This document shows, in pieces, positions 1-12,480 of a stretch of 64,000 nt of DNA. Source of the stretch: Callaeas wilsoni. Its lineage: Eukaryota; Chordata; Aves; Passeriformes; Callaeidae. The notes under the pieces are model-generated. The model ran no database searches. It was given only the letters and a program-made list of their open reading frames with translations, and was not told where the DNA came from. The position numbers and the translations under genes are program-made. Every line of letters starts with the position of its first letter. Position 1 is the stretch's first letter. The DNA is taken from the NCBI GenBank assembly GCA_013398955.1, contig VWPU01009666.1:124001-188000 (forward strand), given 5' to 3'.

Positions 1-3000
1 CAGTTTCAAACATCCAATTTCAATGCATTAACTAATTGGCTCTTGATTTTGTGTTTTACATTGCAAAACAAGTTTCACTGGAATCACCTCCAGAGTGCTT
101 TGTTAGCTGGAAGATGGTAGAAGGTGTTGGAGGTGAAGAAAGATGTGAAAAAGAAAAGGGCATAAGGGCTGTCATGTTGGGTGGGAAACCTACGGGGGTA
201 GCAGTGCCTGATGGTCCCTGCTGAAGACAGGCCTCTTTCCCTGTTCCAGTTTATTTCCTGAAAGCTGTCTGATTGGAGAGGAGAAGAACTATATAAGACA
301 TAGCCCAGTAGAATTTGTTCTCAGGATCTACATTCAGGCCAGAGAAGGTATTTTTAAATATTCAGTCACTGCTAATGCAGTGACAGTGGATGCTCTGGCT
401 TCCAGGGTGTGCACCACAGAGAACAGCCAACTTTATGTGCTCCTCTGCTGCCAGACACAGAGTAGTTCCTTCATGGGCTACTGATTTGTTCCTGTCGGGC
501 ATTTGTTAGGTTCCTGAGAAGGTGCAGAGGGATAGCGGATCCACTCCAGAAACTCCTGCAAATCTGGAAGAACACTATTTCAAAGCAGCTGGATGGCTGA
601 GGTCTCACCTATGTCACTTGGCATTGCGGATTCAGGAGTGCCTGCTGCCTGCCAATAGTCCACCGTTGCCTCAGTTTTGAAATACTTCAGTGTCAACAGC
701 TCCATGGCTTTATGTTGGCTTCTTTATCCAGATGTGCTGAGTAATGCACAGCAGCCTCAGACTCCCAGCTCCAAAATGGCAGTGAGCTGCCCAGTTAGCA
801 AAGAGCACCTGCACCGCTCTCTTTGGTGCTTCTTCTGAGAGCAGAAGCAGGTGATGCCTCATGGGAAGAGACTCTGATTTGCTGTACCTCTACACCTCGT
901 GCTGACCACCATTATTCCTGGAGAAGTGCTTCACAATGGGCCTCTGCCTGAACAGAACCATGTCATTCCCTTAAACTCCTTGGCTGACGATAGCGCCAGC
1001 TCTGCCTTTTTCTTTACTTACAAACTATAAGCTTGAAGGACCAGAAAAAGAAAACCCTCCATTTCTGTACTTCTTTTCCTCTCAGAAAAGAAACAAAACC
1101 TAAGCACTATGGGGCATGCTTACATATATTGTCTGCCCATTAAAAGCATTTCACAGAACCCCATAATTCATTAAGTTACACAGAAAGTGTGGCCAGTTTG
1201 ATTTTATCTCTCCACTTCAAATGCAAATTTTTTTCTGTACGTATAATTTGTTCATGGCAATTACATGAACATGAAAACAGAGACAATCATCGTTAGATAA
1301 GATTTAAAATTTCGTCATTAATCAGCTGCTATTTCTGGCCTTTTAAAAGAATTTGGACTGCCTTCTCTCTTTTGATTTACTTTTATTTCCTTCAAAAAAT
1401 CAGTGGTGATATTTTCCACTTAAAGCAGTAGTAGAGTGGAAGTGCTGCCCATGGTTAATCTCCTATTCTTGGTCATCATGTTTGCTGGCTCCTAGCTCAG
1501 TTGGAGCCAGCTTACTGGCTGACCTAATGGGATTTCCAGACCTGCGTCCTCTCCTTATGGTGGCTGCTCCTCACACACCCTCAGATCTCCCAGAAAGCAT
1601 GCCAGAGAAGGGGTTGCCCTTCAGAAAAGCTTATCAAAAATGGATTTTAAGGAGGAAGATGAATCTGTACATCACTGGTCTTTAAAGTAAGGCAGTGTCT
1701 CTCTGTCTCCAGTGACCTCCCTGCTTCTCAGCTTGAGCACAAATCAGTGGTCTCAGTTGCAGCACTGAAGCTGTCATTTGAGAGAGGCTTGGGCAATGCA
1801 ACCAAATGAAGCCTAAAACATATTTTCCTGTGCTAGACTTGGACTTTGAAAATATGTGTATTGAGAAATTAGACTGACGATGTGCCAATTCACCATTATA
1901 CAGAGACATATCCAGAAACTCAAAATTATGAGTCTGTGAGGATTTGTGAGATTATGAGAAACAGGCGGCAGCAAAGGAGATACTGATTTTCCATATTGAC
2001 TTCAAAACCTTTCATAAAGAGATTTGAAAGGAATTATAAATTCTTAAATTAATGTACCTTTTACCAAACTGAGTAACCTATTCCTGGGATTTAAAGACAG
2101 ATATAATTTGTCATTAAATGATAATCAAAATAAACTTGAAAATCTGAAGAGCCTATACTTATACCCAACTCAAAGGACACTTCAGATTTCTACCAGTGGC
2201 AGAAATACATGTCTTAGGTTTTATTGCTTTATCCCTCCTAAAGGTTTTATGTGGATTTAACAGACTTTGCTCACCATGCAGCCTTACAAAAGGCATCTTG
2301 ATGTCTGGTGATTTAGTCAACAACTATGAACTCTTAAATCACAGCTGAATGTGACCTAGCACAAAGGAAACAAATAAATCCCTGCAGCCATTTTCGTCAA
2401 CATTAATAATATTAACTCATGGTTGTCCAGAAACACAATCTACATATTTCCAGAAATAGTAAGCTGAGACTCAAACTCATGAATTATCTAGTCAATGAAA
2501 GAGTTGCAAAAGACCCACGACATCAAGAATATGTAGCAAAACAGACATGTAGCCAAAAAAAGTATATTTTTAACCCGCAAAAGTCCTTCATAATTTGCTG
2601 AATGTCTATTTCCATATTCTTCATGTTAACAACACAACAGATTAGAGCTGACACTTTTGATGCAGCCTCTGCTGGTTTTTCCTATATACATGAAATAGTG
2701 ACAAATTATCGTAAAAACCCATATTTTCTTTCTAATGGCTGTGCTCAACTGCAGCTTTCCAATAAATTGTTAACTCCTCAGGGTTTCATCTCTCTAATTT
2801 TCCTGTGACTAATTCAAAGAAAGAAATCTGCTCTCACTTGTTCTCATTGTTACTTGTTTAGATTATTAGAACTAAAATATTAACATCTTTCAAAAAAAAA
2901 AAGTTTGAGAAAAAGAACACAGTATCCATTAGTAACATTAAATAAGAAAAGGCACTAGTGAGGGACATGTTATGGAGTTAAAATTCACTTGCCTTTTTAG

Positions 3001-3556
3001 AGCTTTTTGGTCCTTTAAGGATTATTTCACTTTCTAAAAGCTACAGATACCTAATAGCACCTCCTCAGCTCTATAATATTAAAGAGCTTGTCTGAAGAAT
3101 GATAGGCTCCTAGTAGCAAATGAGGGGACATTTTTGCCCATGAACATATTCACACAAAGGATTTTCCACTGCATAAACTGTGGCCATAGCAAAGATTTTG
3201 CAGAAAGTAGGGAAAAGTATTTCACAAAGGTTTTGTAGAAGGTCACCGAAATCTTACGAGTCTTACAGTCATTCAAGGGGAGCTCATTTTCTGTGGCTGC
3301 TCCACACTATTATGAATAGACTTATACATGAATTTCCAACTTTTGTAAGGAAAGCTGTATTTTTTTTTGTCTTTTCTGCGCTCCTTTTACATATCTTCAT
3401 CTCTTCTGAAGTCTCACTCTCTAATGCTGAAAATTGTTTTCCAACCAATGTCATACCAACCCTGAAGATAGCAAAATATTAATTTTTGTCTTATATATGA
3501 TAGTCTTACATTTGCCCTGTTTTGTGATAAATCACATTTTTGATGTGTTGACCCCA
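1..3556. other. AT-rich non-coding stretch, no gene seen
   Basis: No frame longer than about 100 codons is present and none resembles a known domain. No CR1 tail, LTR boundary or tandem array was recognised. The first 1 kb is somewhat richer in G+C than what follows. I see nothing that supports an exon. Confidence 0.6.
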
Positions 3557-3557
3557 A

Positions 3558-3566
3558 ATATATGTA

Positions 3567-3597
<31 letters not shown>

Positions 3598-3622
3598 GTA
3601 TATGGGGGGGTGTGTGTATGTA
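3558..3622. repeat. Compound microsatellite (TG)n-(TA)n-G7-(TG)n
   Basis: A run of alternating TG dinucleotides passes into about ten TA dinucleotides, then into seven consecutive G residues and a second TG run. This is a simple-sequence repeat visible directly in the bases. Alternating purine-pyrimidine tracts of this kind mutate by slippage and can adopt non-B DNA. The short frame reading through it (Cys-Val-Tyr-Ile repeats) is only translated microsatellite. Confidence 0.93.
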
Positions 3623-4399
3623 AGTCGGTGTCAAATTACATTTATCAAGCTCATGTTAGACGGAAAAGGTAAATTTCTTTTTGTGTGGTGCTGCTGACAG
3701 CATTGCTACAGCAAAAAGGGCTGTCCTTTGTAGAGTACAGATAGTCTTGTTAGCCTGGACATTTTTATCTGCAGACCCAGTGGGCAGCCAAGTAATTGGA
3801 TCAGAGTGTAAGCAATGTTTCCTTCAACAGGTGCTTTTCAGGGTGAACACATCAGGAATAAACTGGCCATCTTTGACACTACCCCAGAGAATGAGACTGG
3901 AAGTGATAAACACTGAACTTTCTTCATTTCTCTCTGGTGATTTGGCCACAAAGGATCTATAATTCAGATTTGTCACTTATCACTCTTTTCACATTAAGAA
4001 TTTGCCTTTTATAATGTATCTGGGGCCACATGGCCTCCCTGTTACTTTAAGGGAGATGAAGTTTACACAAGAAAAACTGACTCTCAAAGAAAATAGGAGC
4101 ACAAGCCTCTACAAGGCAACAAGGCACAGTGATGACATGCAAAGCCACGTTGAAATTATTATTGGAGTTTTTCCTAAAAATATATCAATATACTTTAAAT
4201 GTTACAAACACAAGGGTAGGCACTGGATCAAACAGATATCATTTAGCTTTATAGGTGTAGCTGATTTCAGCTAAGGATCTCCCAGTGCCCTCAGAAAGGA
4301 TGTCAAGATATACTCCAGGATTTACCACATGAGCTACTTTGATTTGGCCTTTTACATATATCATGAAAATAAATCTAACTGCTATATTTACAACATCCG
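3623..4399. other. Non-coding stretch, nothing recognised
   Basis: Ordinary AT-rich sequence with short chance frames of 90 codons or fewer. No repeat family, motif cluster or splice-bounded exon could be recognised. Confidence 0.5.
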
Positions 4400-5110
4400 T
4401 TTAGAGACCATGAGGTTCTGCTAAATCTTTTTGGTACAGGGAAGCTGGACCACCTGAGACGCTTGCAACCTGAGAATCAAGGGAGGGATTGAAATTACCT
4501 CGAGTATAATTGCAGTTCTAAGAGCAAGGTGTAGGCATCTAGCTCCCCATAGAATCGGTGGAAAGCGGTAAGCATCTCTACATTATTTCGTGAGTCTTTG
4601 GCTAAATATCTGCCATAATTACAGTTGACAGCATGAACATCCTTTCTGAAAAAGATACAAATGTGTAGTATGACAAACGCTCATACTGGAATGATTTTGG
4701 AAACTAGACTGAACTAACAGAACAATTCAAAAGATGGTTTTGTAGAAGCTCACAGAAACATTCACCATTCCATTAAAATAGCTGATTTAGAAAGAACATA
4801 TTTGTACCCTTGCAATAAATTTCCCACGTCCTGCTGCGAATGCCATTCCTTTGAGAAAGGAGCCCTCCAGCCCGTATCATTGCAATCAAACATTCAAGAA
4901 ATGTGATGGGGGAAAGTAGAGGCGTCAGCGGATGGCAGCTCGCTTAACCCAACCGCTAGATGAAAAGCAAATGTATTAAGAGCTCTGACGTCAAATGACA
5001 GGCATCTTTCCAAGAGAAATTTTGTCAGAACTTCATATAAATCAAAAGACAGATTGTGAAGCTTTTTATTGGCAATTGCACTTGTTCATGAAGTAAGATA
5101 AATTAATAGG
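4400..5110. promoter_or_regulatory. Candidate conserved non-coding element with a CRE motif
   Basis: Against a CpG-poor background this block retains several CpGs, mostly between 4,830 and 4,995. It also has many short motifs of the kind bound by developmental factors: a perfect cAMP-response element TGACGTCA at 4986-4993 followed by TGACAG (Meis/TALE type), and a TAATTA homeodomain core near 4617. There is no open frame of note. That is the texture of a distal enhancer or conserved element, but conservation itself cannot be seen from one sequence, so this is an inference. Confidence 0.28.
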
Positions 5111-7551
5111 GAGAGAAAGGTAAGCCAAAAGGCATCTTCATTTTGCAGACCTTGCCTTGGAGCTCTGGAATTTCCTGAACTGACAATTGTTAAGAAAATC
5201 CAGAGATGGTGTGTTCACATCCACGATTAGTTGCAAAGTAAAATAAATTGCAATCAAAAGAAGGGCTTCCTAACTGGATATTTAGATGGAATTCAAGACA
5301 AAGAAAAGCAATGGAGAAAGTTTTAGCCAGGATTTTTGCCAGCTTTGCTCTTTGCCAGCCAGGATCTTAAAGCCAAGGAAATTTAGAGTTGTTCTAGACT
5401 ACTTGTGTCTTTGGATGTATTAGCCTGAGTTTTATAGTGGCATATAGTTCAGCCAGGAATGCAAATTGTGGTCTTGGGTTCAAAAACTCTCTGGAGACTT
5501 TTACAAACTATTGCTGCTATGACAGCTGGAAAACAGACAAATGTTTCAGTAATAGTCCAAGGGACAGTCTGTCCTCAAAATCACTGCTGCCACTTCATTT
5601 GCCCAAGTCTAGATTTCTCCAAGCGAGAGAGAGAACAGAACTCAAAGACAGCAGATAAACACTGCAGTCTATACATCAACAATTATCTTGAAGATCTCAA
5701 AAATTACTGCATTTTGAATACCTAGTCAAGCCTGGCAGTTTTAAGATACTGAAAAAAATATTTTTACATAGTACTCTGGATAAATATTCTCAAGTCCATA
5801 TTTTTCTATTCAAAATTATATCAGTAAACAAAATCTAGTAAAGAACTAGTAGACAGACACTGCCAAAGAGTGATTTATCTTTTCCTCACAGAGAAATCCA
5901 CTCAAGGTGCCTGTGTCTCTCTTTTGACTAAAAGAAATCTGCAGACAAAACCTGAATTTAGGCAATGAACTTCAGGTCTGAGGTGTATCTTTCCACTATG
6001 CCTGAAGGTGTTGATGTAAAAAGATCATAACACTGCCTTCATGCTCACGTCTTGCATATATCTGTGTTTTGACATTTGAGTTGTCAGTGCCTTTGTTGCT
6101 TCTGTCAGGTTCTGTGGAAGAACTTGGTTTCCTTCATGTATTCTAAACAAAGAGAAGCAATTGCATAAACTTTTTATCTTTACCTAGTTTTCCCAGGTGT
6201 ATTGTTTTCATCCTAAATTGCTTATTTTGTTTTAGAGAAATTACGTCTCAAGTTTGGAAAAATGCATAAAGTTTGTAATTAAAAGTATTCAGTTTTAGGA
6301 GATCCTTGCTCTTCAGGAAAACCTTAAACTGAGCATGGAGACAAAAACCAAGAGTCTTATCCAAATAATGAATGAAAAAAATCTTGAAAGTAGAGAAAAG
6401 TGAAGAAAAACTTTATATATCCATTCAATAAATAGTTTATGAGCTAGAAATTATCTTTTTTATTATTGTATTATCATTATGTTTGTTATTATCTTATTCT
6501 TATGAGCAATAAATCTGTGTTAGAGTTAACTTCTCAAAGAAGTTGCATCATTTGAGAAAATTATGATTGATTTAATATAATTTTAAATAATAAATTTGCT
6601 GGATGGACTCTGTAAAAATTTCGATTGTTTTAAAACAGTATTAAAAACTGAAAAAAGATTTGCAAAGATGTCAGAATATCTATCTTTCTTACAGGAAGAG
6701 AATATGCAAGGGAATATGACATAGATGTATTCTAGTATTGCACACTTCCAACAGGAAGATTACTATACTTTAGGTGCATGATATAAAGATATAATTATTG
6801 AAAAACAACAAAAAAGACACTTTGGTTGGTCAACTACCCAAAACCAAAACAAGGTGTTTTCTACAAAATAGTCTCTGTGTCCATGGCATGCTTCTTGTAT
6901 GAGCTCATCTGGAGTCCTTGATGTAGATATGAAAACTTCCTATGTCCTACCAACCTCTCCAACAACATGAGGAATTGGAATCACTTAGCTGGGCCAACAA
7001 TATACGACTTGACTCACTCAATGGTGTAGGTTTTGGACTTGCTTGTTGAGGAGCGATGAAGTTCCCTGTATCAGTATCTGAACTATGATCAAAGACCCTT
7101 GCTGAGAGAAACAGGCAATTTGTATTTTTTGGAACTTTTCCCTGGAGCATTTACATTCTTCACAGTTTCTTAGGCATTTTTGCATTAGTTGTAAAATATG
7201 TTCACCACATATGTTTGGTAGCTTTGTACATTTTGACTTTAGCACTTGTGATTCTAATCTGGTCTGGAAACATAAAACATGATTTTCTGGTGCAGATAAT
7301 TTCCACCAGGAGGGGTCAGATATTTCTAGTCAACCATACAGCTCCTGTGTGTCAATGCTAAGACAAAGGGACCCACTGGAAAGAGAGCTTTGGCTTGGAT
7401 GCTATGCTGGGTGATGGGGGAGTCAGTCTCCAGGATGTAGGATGCAGGTTGATTAATTCCTCTGTATTTCTGTTTGTTTGATATTAAGCACCTAGAGAAC
7501 AAAGATACAGCTGTTTAAAAAAAAGGAGAGAGAATAAGAAAGAAAAACAGT
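5111..7551. other. AT-rich non-coding stretch
   Basis: No gene or recognised mobile element. The part around 6,380-6,620 is especially AT-rich, with TTATTAT-type low-complexity runs at about 6,450-6,500. Frames here are under 90 codons and unremarkable. Confidence 0.55.
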
Positions 7552-7594
7552 GAAAAGAAAAGGAAAAGGAAAAGGAAAAGGAAAAGGAAAAGAA
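7552..7594. repeat. GGAAAA hexamer tandem array
   Basis: About six to seven tandem copies of the hexamer AGGAAA/GGAAAA form a pure purine strand. They are preceded by a more irregular A/G-rich run from about 7,515. This is a simple repeat seen directly in the sequence. An uninterrupted purine tract of this length is polymorphic in many genomes. Confidence 0.92.
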
Positions 7595-9197
7595 TCAAGT
7601 CTAAGAAAAGACAGCAGACCTTTCTCCATAATGGAGAATGTCCTACTCACTACCAACCTCAGCAATGTGAAAGTGAATGATTAGTGAAATGCAGCAAAGC
7701 TGCTCTTCTCTCTGGTTTTTATGCACTTCTCTGGTTTTAAATTTAACTTCATCTTCCCAAGCCTCTATATAGACATGCTGCAAAACTAGTTCTTCTCACC
7801 TGTACAGTTCCTGGTGTTGCAAAACTTTTGGAGGGAACAGAATGCCACAGGATACTTACACATTTACACACTTACTTACACATTTGAATTGTATTCAGAT
7901 GTGTTTGACATGGTACTGCAGACTCCAACTCTTGGCTATTCCAATCCAGAATATGCTGAAATGCATGATGATTTCTTTCCAGCCTGCTCAGTGTGATGCA
8001 AGCATGCAAGGGGGCATGAACAGAAGCCCAGGAGCCACAGCACAGAAAAGGCATAGACTCATTTTCCTTGGGCCTAGATATCAACTTCTAGATCTGAACT
8101 GTTTTCCACACCTCCAGACATTGAGTGCAGCCATGCTGACATACCTATTTCCATTTGAGGCCACAGAGTCAATAGCCCACACTCTCCTGAGATTTACAAA
8201 AAGTATCGTTAATGTTCCAATTTCACAGATAGGGAAGTGACATAAAAAACTAAGACTGTTCTCTAAATCTTTCAGATATTAACTTTCCACTGTCATGCAT
8301 GAGCAAAACTGACAGATTATTATATCCTAACCACAGTGCCATGCTCTAGCCTCCGTCTCCCCATTTCTTCTTCCTATAGCGTGTTTTCTCAGGCATGAGA
8401 GATTGGTTTCATCCCCTTTGTGGCCATTGACTTTGAATTAGGTTTATGAATGCAAAGAAGCTGTCTGAAACTTCTTAAAACTTATAGAAGGTCCTGCTCT
8501 GAGTTGAACACCTTGACACTGAGATGCAAATACAGTTTTCTACAGTGATCAGTGCAATTCATTTTGAAGTTTTTTGTGTAATTAGCTGGATGTGACAGAG
8601 CATAGTTTGCCATTTCTTACAAAATTAGATTTTCGCATTTACGACCTCAATGCAAACAACATGCTACAAACATAAAAATGCTTCAGCATTTTTATCATAT
8701 TTATCTATTGTACATACTCACTTCATACTAAGCGCGTTCTCCTCATAGCTGGAATCTATTTTTTTTTTTCACAGACACGGAGTAAAAGCTGCTGGAATGT
8801 AAATTGATTAGAAAAATTATTTCAAACTAAGTGAACAATGAGAAAAACTAAATAAATGAGCCTTTGCTTCATAATGAAAGCCCAGCTCATTGAGATGAGT
8901 TAAGAAAGACAGGTCAAGGAGGGTGTAATATTCTTATCTTGGATGTACTGACAGCTGTATAACCACCCACGAGAAAATTTCTGCAATAAAGATCCATCAC
9001 TATGTTCAACATCTCAGTGTAAGAAACTGTAGACTGAGCTAGAAACCTCCCAGGGTCCTTTCCTGTCTGAATTATCCTACAGTCCTTCATCTTAGTAATT
9101 AAGTAAATTAAAAAGAGTAGCATAAAGGAAATGTGATCATCAGACAGTTATGCTAGTATGACTCACACAATGAATGCACGCAGTGATAAGTCCTGTT
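7595..9197. other. Non-coding stretch, nothing firmly recognised
   Basis: The longest frame (7842-8240, 132 codons) shows no domain, signal peptide or splice context and overlaps an opposite-strand frame, so I treat it as chance. The part at about 8,690-8,910 (a GCGCG, a T-run, then low-complexity-free AT-rich sequence) has a mildly conserved-element-like texture, but the support is weak. Confidence 0.45.
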
Positions 9198-9215
9198 CCC
9201 ACTGACGTCAGTGGG
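9198..9215. promoter_or_regulatory. 18-bp perfect palindrome containing a CRE core
   Basis: The sequence CCCACTGACGTCAGTGGG equals its own reverse complement over all 18 bases, with the cAMP-response element TGACGTCA at its centre (9203-9210). It could be a CREB/ATF-type site. Alternatively it may be a relic of the ancient amniote palindromic repeat whose centre I recall as resembling CCCATTGACTTCAATGGG. The palindrome is certain; the function is not known. Confidence 0.6.
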
Positions 9216-12200
9216 ATTCCTGCTTTTAGGTGGATTTCCAATAGTCTTTTACTCAGCATGAAAATGAAGAAATGCAAAATGTTGACTCCTGAAAAATGTA
9301 GAAATGGAAAAGTATGTGGCACAGAAGGTTAAGCAGTGATAAAATATGTTCAATCCGAAACATTTTTATGGTCCTATAAAAACCTTTTACATTATTGTAA
9401 AATATAATATTATTTCCCAAATTAAGCAATATACTTAAAACATTATCTCAATTACCAACAGCTTTGTCTTTTCTGAATATTCTCTTGTCATTTTTGAGCT
9501 GTATCTCTGAAGAATCAAAGATTCTGCCTTTGGAAGAAACCTTGAAATCCAGTAACCAAAATGGCAGGTTGATACCAAATATTTTGTCTGTATACTCCTC
9601 TTACACCTTTTTTCTGCAAATGAAATTAAATTACCCCGTTTACTTTTTTTGTCCTGTGAATAGTTTTAAGTTTAGAGTGATTTTTAAGACCAATTGAGCC
9701 ATAGTACTTCCAGATTGTTCTTGGGTATGCTGCAATGTCTTTGAAGTTATTCGTTTCCTTATTCTTGGTCTGAATGTTGAAATCTTATGATGAGCTTTGA
9801 AATGTGGATATAAACATTTGCATACCAATACCCAAAGCCTTCCTTTTCCTTACATGATTCATTACAGCTTGAACTGCATAGAAGCTTTAAGAAATCAGAT
9901 GTTTGTTCTCTCATGGATTTACAGAGTATAGTCCATAAGCTCTTCACTCTCTATGCAGAAAGAGCTGGAAGTGGCAACACTGCCAAATGTTACTTTGAAA
10001 TTACACATCATGTTCTATCCTAGAGTGTGATCTATTTTGAGAGGAAATGGGGCTTCTGTTCCTATTGCATGCCATTAACTCTGCCACGCTCCTGCTCCTT
10101 CATGCCTGGGTATGGTGGTAAATATGTGGTCATCTGCAAGTGTCTCGTGGTATGTCCTAGGAAGTCTGTGCTCTCAACACCTGTAAGCAGTCAAATATCA
10201 CTGTATAAAAGGATTGCTTTTCAATAATGTATGTGTCATATTATTTATGATGTAGAAATTGAATATAAATATGCCCTAAGATTTATGAATAGTAGTTAAA
10301 GCAAGAATGTTGCTGAGGTGTTTTTATGACTGTAACACTCACTGTTCACATATTAAAGAAGATAACTACAATAAAAAGATACAATGAAGAATTTATTTCT
10401 CAAGGTGCAGCAGTTCATTGTGGTTTCCATTTCTACTCCCAGAAATACTTGAGGCTAACAAATGTTCCATTCCTGGCATTTGTGAAGATAATCTACTTCA
10501 GAAAAACTCAGCATGGTTTTTCAGCTTGTCTTGTGCTCTGGAACAGAGAATACACTTTCCTACTGCAAGGATTTCCAGTTTTAAGAATACAAGGAATACT
10601 TGTGGTTCTGACAGAATTTGTATGTTTGCAACAGTGCATCTGTCTTAGAGAGATTAACAGCATGTGAGTTTGGTAAAATGGGATTCACTGAGTTTTGTGA
10701 TAATATACAAAATCTTTCACCTTTCAAACTCCCTGGTAGAAGATTATCAATTTTTTTCACAGAAAGATGTTTTTGATTACATCAAGATTCCTACGAATAT
10801 CATACATAAGATCCATTTAGGATAAACTGCATCACCATTCAGGAACACTGATGTTGGAAGCTATACAAGCTCTGCATTTGACAGGCCTGTCATTGTTTGA
10901 AAGTTGCCTTGACTGGTCTCACTTCAGAGGAACACTTTAAGTACGAAATTGCACATCTGGACAGAGTCAGAACACCTGGAAGGTACTCCCAAACAGCTGA
11001 AGTAAATTTGAAGGTTTTTTGATAGACAGTGTGCAAATGAAATCTGAAATATGACTTACCCATGTCACAGAAAATAAAAGTTCACCATAGTTTAGCCATG
11101 ATGACCAAGACAAACCTTTTCCCTGCTCCAGTTCTTCTCTCTGGAAACATTTTTGTTCCTACTGGAAACTTTTTTGTTTAATTCTTTTCTTTTTACCTGG
11201 CACTCTTCTCCATGTTCAATTGTCCTACTTTCCTAAAGGATGGAAGTAGCCACCATCACTTCCCTATAAAACCTCTTAGGCTTTTCCTCTCCAGAATATT
11301 TGCAGCCATCTTGAATCTACTGGGGTAAACTAATTTAATAAATGGTCTTTGGCAAAGAGACAACAACAAAGATAAAATAGATGTCTTTTTGCAAAACGAT
11401 GCTATAAAAAGACTGAAAAATAAAGCAGCAGCACCTCAACCAGACTGAAGGTCAGCTTTTCCTTTGCTACTTGACTTTTCTATCACTGAATACAAACAGC
11501 AGTGTTGGATGCTTAAGTATTTTCCACAAAGAAGACATGCATTTTAAAGTACATTTTAAAGAAAAAGTATATGCTGGCTCAAAGAGAGCATGGTACTGCC
11601 AGCATTCTTTTTCCTCTCTGAGGCAAGTCATGTTCCTGGAAGCACAGAAGTGTCAATTTAGCAAAGGTCACCATGATGCACATTTTTGATGTCTTCAGTG
11701 ATATTCTTGCTCATCATCAGTTAAGACAAGTGTTTGTCATCATAAAAAGCTAAAAGATCAGTCTTAGCACAATGTAACAAACTTCAGAAAGACCTTGACC
11801 TGAAAAAGATCTCTGCTTTTTCGCTTTATCCTAAAAATATGAATGTGCAAAACCTATCAAAGTTAAATACATATCAACCAAATGTTTGTTTTGGGCTTAA
11901 ATTTAATTTCTTGTATTTATTACACTATTGTTTGCAATTTCTTTTAAACATTCCCAGCTAGTAATGTATTTAATACCCTCCATCGTCCTGTGACTAATTA
12001 TTCCCTTTCCTGGCGATTTTCCTTTTTTCATTTGTTTCATTTTCCCTGATGTACACATGGCCAAAATATTCAAACCAGTTTCCTAAAGTCTGCTAAGCAT
12101 TCAGTGAAATGAGATTATTTAGGTAATTCTATGTGCTCTTTCAAAATGTCAGGTCTCCTTTCTTTGGATACGGACATGGAAAGGTCATAGCCAGGAGTTA

Positions 12201-12235
12201 AGCATTAACCACAATAAATAAAAAATAAATAAACA
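9216..12235. other. AT-rich non-coding stretch
   Basis: No gene or mobile element recognised. The 113-codon frame at 10326-10667 and the 72-codon frame at 11471-11689 have no recognisable domain and no supporting exon structure. Homopolymer and AT-rich runs are ordinary. Confidence 0.5.
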
Positions 12236-12480
12236 GCCTTATAGAATCTAGAAAATTGGTTGTATGGGGTCTTCCAATCCATGTCTCAGCTGCAGCCAGA
12301 AGTGTTTATACCCTCATCAGTCCTGGTAAAACTTTGTTTCAATTACTCTTTGGGAGCACCACAACTGCAGGCGTTCCCCAGTTTCCCAAGCTCTCCAAAG
12401 TGTAATTCTACTCTTTATGGTAAGAAAATACACTGATATTTAAACTGATTTTCCCTCTTGCTCTGTGTCTCATCCACTGG
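12236..12480 (-). repeat. Possible very old antisense CR1/LINE 3' fragment
   Basis: The plus strand begins with 'atagaatctagaaa..ttgg' and later carries 'ttatggtaagaaaa..ctgatatttaaactgattttccctcttgct'. This follows the order of motifs in the reverse complement of an avian CR1 3' end (terminal octamers, then the 'tagtgaagaatttcttcctaatatctaa' segment). The similarity is loose and several expected motifs are missing, so this may be chance or a more ancient LINE family. Confidence 0.3.

Noticed and set aside
3434..3697. Cys-Val-Tyr-Ile-rich frame
   Set aside because: Translated microsatellite.
7842..8240. 132-codon plus-strand open frame
   Set aside because: No domain, no signal or membrane segment, no splice context, overlaps frames on both strands; chance frame.
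10326..10667. 113-codon plus-strand open frame
   Set aside because: No recognisable family; hydrophobic and aromatic bias is what AT-rich DNA gives by chance.
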